DNA of 7,728 nucleotides from Chitinophagaceae bacterium (GTDB lineage Bacteria; Bacteroidota; Bacteroidia; Chitinophagales; Chitinophagaceae): positions 1 through 7,728 of the forward strand of contig JANXWM010000647.1 of assembly GCA_025351145.1 (NCBI GenBank). The letters are read 5' to 3'. Below the pieces are notes generated by a model. It was not told where the DNA came from and did not search any database. It was given only the letters and a program-made list of their open reading frames with translations. Position 1 is the first letter of the stretch, and each line of letters starts with the position of its first letter. A program made the translations under genes and the position numbers. Below are positions 5,617-7,728 of this stretch, one piece after another.

Positions 5617-5681
5617 TTTTTTGAGCCGGGCTGCGGGAATACTATGAAGCTTATCTTGCATCGCACTCTTGTACATTCGGA
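5617..5681 (+). repeat. Dispersed intergenic repeat, copy 4
   Basis: The 58-bp unit 5617-5674 starts TTTTTTGAGCCGGGC two bases after the flippase TAA (5612-5614) and ends CTTGCATCGCACTCTTGTAC. The next seven bases (ATTCGGA) match those after copy 1 with one change. Its 32-bp core differs from copy 3 at four positions, making it the most diverged copy. It fills about half of the 133-bp gap between the convergent flippase and thiolase genes. I see no clear intrinsic terminator in that gap. Confidence 0.8.
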
Positions 5682-5747
5682 TCATTACGGAACAGTTATC
5701 ACGCAAAATCGCTAAGGCAGCAAAGGGATGGATATTTTTTTAAGGCA

Positions 5748-6926
5748 TTAGATGTTTTCTATCACCATGGCGCTTGCTCCGCCGCCGCCATTACAAATAC
5801 CTGCCGCACCATACCTTGCATTATTTGCTTTTAAAACATTGATGAGGGTAACAATAATTCTTGCCCCGCTGCAACCCAGTGGATGACCAATGCTTACGGC
5901 ACCACCATGCACATTTACTTTTGAAGGATCAAGTTTCATGCGTTTGCTGTTTTCAATTCCAACAACTGCGAATGCTTCATTCAATTCCCAGAAAGAAATA
6001 TCATCCATAGTTAAACCGGCTTTGGCAACAGCTTTGGGTACGGCTAAGGATGGCGTTGTGGTAAACCATTCAGGAGCCTGCTCTGCATCTGCATACGAAA
6101 CTATTTTTGCTATGGGTTTTAAGCCGAGCTCATCTGCTTTTTCTTTGCTCATTAATACAAGTGCCGCTGCGCCATCATTCATGGTACTGGCATTTGCCGC
6201 AGTAACAGTTCCGTCTTTTACAAAGGCCGGTTTAAGTTCTGTTATCTTATCAAACTTAACATTGAAAGGCTCTTCATCTTTTGCAAATAAAACCGGCGCT
6301 CCTTTGCGTTGAGGAATTTCTACCGGCACAATTTCGTTATCAAATTTACCTTCGTTGATCGCGGCCTGTGAGCGTTTATAACTTTCAACAGCAAATGCAT
6401 CCTGTTCTTCGCGGCTTACGCTACAAGTGCTGGCACAAAGCTCTGCAGCATTGCCCATTGCTTTACCGTCGTACACATCTGTAAGGCCGTCTTTTGCAAG
6501 TCCGTCAATTAAACTGGTGTTGCCATATTTATTGCCCCAGCGCATACTGTCAACATAAAAAGGAACATTGCTCATACTTTCCATACCACCTGCCACCACT
6601 ATGCCTGCATCGCCAAGCATAATGCTTTGAGCGGCTTGTGCAATGGCCTTCATGCCGCTGGCACAAACTTTATTTATGGTGGTGCAGTTCACTTCATTTG
6701 GCAAGCCAGCAAACTTTGAAGCCTGCCGTGCTGGTGCCTGGCCAAGGTTTGCCTGTATTACACAGCCCATTAAAACATCCTGAACCTGTTCGGGTTTTAT
6801 CCCGGCTTTTTCAACAGCTCCTTTTATAGCTATGGCGCCCAGTTTGGTTGCTGAAAAATCTTTTAGTGAACCGCCAAAACTGCCAATGGGTGTACGCACT
6901 GCCGAGATAATATATACTTCTTTCAT
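5748..6926 (-). CDS. Thiolase (acetyl-CoA C-acyltransferase / acetyl-CoA acetyltransferase)
   Basis: 392 residues, the standard length of tetrameric bacterial thiolases, beginning KEVYIISAVRTPIGSFGG. It catalyses either condensation of two acetyl-CoA to acetoacetyl-CoA or the reverse thiolytic cleavage of 3-ketoacyl-CoA. All catalytic elements are present: nucleophile C88 in INKVCASGMKA, the oxyanion-hole motif N316-EAFA, H348 in GHPLG (347-351), and acid/base C378 in CNGGGGASA. Similarity of the N-terminus to biosynthetic or short-chain thiolases (AtoB/PhaA type) favours acetyl-CoA acetyltransferase, but chain-length preference cannot be fixed from sequence alone. No beta-oxidation or polyhydroxybutyrate genes adjoin it in this window. 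A good promoter lies at 6962-6992, and there is no Shine-Dalgarno sequence before ATG 6926-6924. It is convergent with the flippase gene. Confidence 0.95.
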   Translation of the reverse strand: MKEVYIISAVRTPIGSFGGSLKDFSATKLGAIAIKGAVEKAGIKPEQVQDVLMGCVIQANLGQAPARQASKFAGLPNEVNCTTINKVCASGMKAIAQAAQSIMLGDAGIVVAGGMESMSNVPFYVDSMRWGNKYGNTSLIDGLAKDGLTDVYDGKAMGNAAELCASTCSVSREEQDAFAVESYKRSQAAINEGKFDNEIVPVEIPQRKGAPVLFAKDEEPFNVKFDKITELKPAFVKDGTVTAANASTMNDGAAALVLMSKEKADELGLKPIAKIVSYADAEQAPEWFTTTPSLAVPKAVAKAGLTMDDISFWELNEAFAVVGIENSKRMKLDPSKVNVHGGAVSIGHPLGCSGARIIVTLINVLKANNARYGAAGICNGGGGASAMVIENI

Positions 6927-6961
6927 GAAAAATTTATTTATTGAGTTTCATTACTAAGACG

Positions 6962-6992
6962 CAAAGATAACAATTGTTAGCACTAAGCAAAA
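6962..6992 (-). promoter_or_regulatory. Thiolase promoter, -33 and -7 elements
   Basis: On the minus strand, TTTTG (6992-6988), an 18-base spacer and TATCTTTG (6969-6962) fit the Bacteroidota pattern of TTTG followed about 19 bases later by TAnnTTTG. The expected start point, about 6955-6957, would give a leader of about 30 bases before the thiolase ATG. Confidence 0.7.
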
Positions 6993-7230
6993 CCGGTTAA
7001 GACTGCGGGATTCACACGGAAGTTATTTAAACAAAGTGAGGCTGATGGAAGCGGATGCAAAAGCTGATTAGAGATATAGAGATAAAGTGATTGCGACGCA
7101 ACCGGGATGCCATGAAAAGATTAGCTGGTATTGAACGCTTTGACTCTAAATGCTGACGGTTATCAGTTAAATTGCTTACGCCTGTCATAATCACTTTTGT
7201 TTTGTTTCATCAATTTACATATTTAAACTT
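6993..7230. other. Intergenic region between thiolase and AI-2E gene, no gene seen
   Basis: The full gap between the divergent thiolase and transporter starts is 6927-7230 (304 bp). Apart from the thiolase promoter, I find no coding frame, RNA gene or terminator in it. The 11-bp palindrome TTGCGACGCAA (7091-7101) contains the reverse complement of the central 10 bases of the dispersed repeat core and may be a worn remnant. CTGCGGGATTC at 7003-7013 vaguely resembles the linker of copy 4. No perfect TAnnTTTG was found for the transporter gene. Confidence 0.5.
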
Positions 7231-7728
7231 ATGCAGAATAATATCCAGTCAATTACGCCTATTTTAAAATACCTGCAGGTTATACTTTTAACTGCAGCGA
7301 TCCTGTACTTTGGAGAAACACTTTTTATTCCTTTGTTTTTTGGATTGCTGATTGCCATAGTGATGCACCCCGTATGCAAGTGGTTTGAAGTACATGGCTG
7401 GGGCAGGTATCTTTCTATAACAGCCTGCCTGTTAATTGTTACCATTCTTTTTGCAGCACTACTGGCACTTTTGGTGTGGCAGATAAAAGTGTTTAGCGAC
7501 GAGGCACCTGTTATGTTTGGTAAACTGGAAGGAGTAATGCAGCAAATGCAACTATGGATGATTGAAAATATTGGAGCAACAGCCGACCTGAAAAATAACC
7601 TGGGTGAAAATATTGCAGGTACCGTTGGCGGCATTGTTTCATCAGCATTTCAGGCTACAGTAAATACGCTGTTTATTCTTTTTTTAACGCCGGTATATGC
7701 AGCACTTTTTATGTATCACAGAAAAGTG
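7231..7728 (+). CDS. AI-2E family transporter, N-terminal part (3' end outside window)
   Basis: The frame opens at ATG 7231 and runs to the window end without a stop, giving 166 residues of an expected 340-370. The pattern of the AI-2E/UPF0118 family is clear: an N-terminal hydrophobic segment (about 15-28), then FIPLFFGLLIAIVMHPVCKWFE (32-53) with the conserved prolines, a third span at about 61-83 (LSITACLLIVTILFAALLALLVW), and a long amphipathic region (about 85-130). The next span begins near 132 and continues to FLTPVYAALFMYHRK. Family members are inner-membrane proteins. Some were linked to autoinducer-2 export (TqsA) and others to Na+/H+ exchange, so the substrate here is open. There is no Shine-Dalgarno sequence; the leader is AT-rich. 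It is divergent from the thiolase gene, with 304 bp between. Confidence 0.87.
   Translation, partial: MQNNIQSITPILKYLQVILLTAAILYFGETLFIPLFFGLLIAIVMHPVCKWFEVHGWGRYLSITACLLIVTILFAALLALLVWQIKVFSDEAPVMFGKLEGVMQQMQLWMIENIGATADLKNNLGENIAGTVGGIVSSAFQATVNTLFILFLTPVYAALFMYHRKV

Noticed and set aside
5488..5715. Plus-strand frame overlapping the flippase end and repeat copy 4
   Set aside because: It is out of frame with the flippase, has no recognisable domain, and continues only because the repeat lacks stops in that frame.
5890..6312. 140-residue plus-strand frame inside the thiolase
   Set aside because: It is the antisense shadow of a thiolase gene whose catalytic motifs are all intact.
7215..7634. 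139-residue minus-strand frame at the right end
   Set aside because: It lies opposite the AI-2E transporter frame, which has clear family motifs; the minus frame shows none.
1..7728. CRISPR array, tRNA, phage or toxin-antitoxin system
   Set aside because: No regularly spaced direct repeats, no cloverleaf, no integrase or transposase, and no small toxin-antitoxin pair were seen. The MazG-like protein is a housekeeping-type pyrophosphohydrolase and has no MazEF partner here.

Overview
The window looks like a piece of a Bacteroidota chromosome, probably of the Chitinophagaceae type. This is inferred from several signs together: no Shine-Dalgarno sequences before the genes, AT-rich leaders, three good matches to the Bacteroidota -7 promoter element TAnnTTTG, and protein sequences (RicT/PSP1 with a KCCLNYE core, a flippase beginning SSIKKLAGQTLWYG) that read like members of that phylum. 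The exact genus cannot be read from the sequence. The gene content is housekeeping in character. There is no CRISPR array, tRNA, rRNA, transposase or phage gene.

Layout, left to right. (1) 2-676, plus strand: the C-terminal part of a RicT/PSP1-domain protein, cut by the window edge and ending in a run of 9-residue Arg/Pro/Asp/Asn repeats. (2) 752-2737, minus strand: an apparent dtd - MazG-like - YihY/BrkB gene line, read from right to left. It converges on ricT across a terminator region at 678-731. (3) 2760-3167, plus strand: arfB, divergent from dtd with only 22 bp between the start codons, closed by a strong hairpin terminator at 3187-3234 that probably works both ways. (4) 3238-3852, minus strand: a secreted or periplasmic protein of unknown function. 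(5) 4112-5614, plus strand: a polysaccharide flippase of the Wzx/MOP kind, apparently starting at TTG. (6) 5748-6926, minus strand: a thiolase with all catalytic residues present and its own promoter. (7) 7231-7728, plus strand: the N-terminal half of an AI-2E family transporter, cut by the window end.

Two neighbouring genes share a theme: dtd removes D-amino acids from tRNA and arfB frees stalled ribosomes, so the divergent pair serves translation quality control. The MazG-like NTP pyrophosphohydrolase downstream of dtd also fits a cleansing role. The other genes do not form an obvious pathway.

The most unusual item is not a gene. A 58-bp intergenic repeat, with a 32-bp well-kept core, occurs four times at three loci (2086-2143, 2227-2284, 3967-4024, 5617-5674). 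Two copies face each other as a 58-bp inverted pair around an 83-bp spacer between dtd and the MazG-like gene. That spacer holds a perfect 8-bp hairpin and four 8-bp tandem units. Two copies lie in the same orientation directly behind a stop codon. This could be a small non-autonomous mobile element, a REP-like repeat, or a structured 3'-UTR/intercistronic RNA element.
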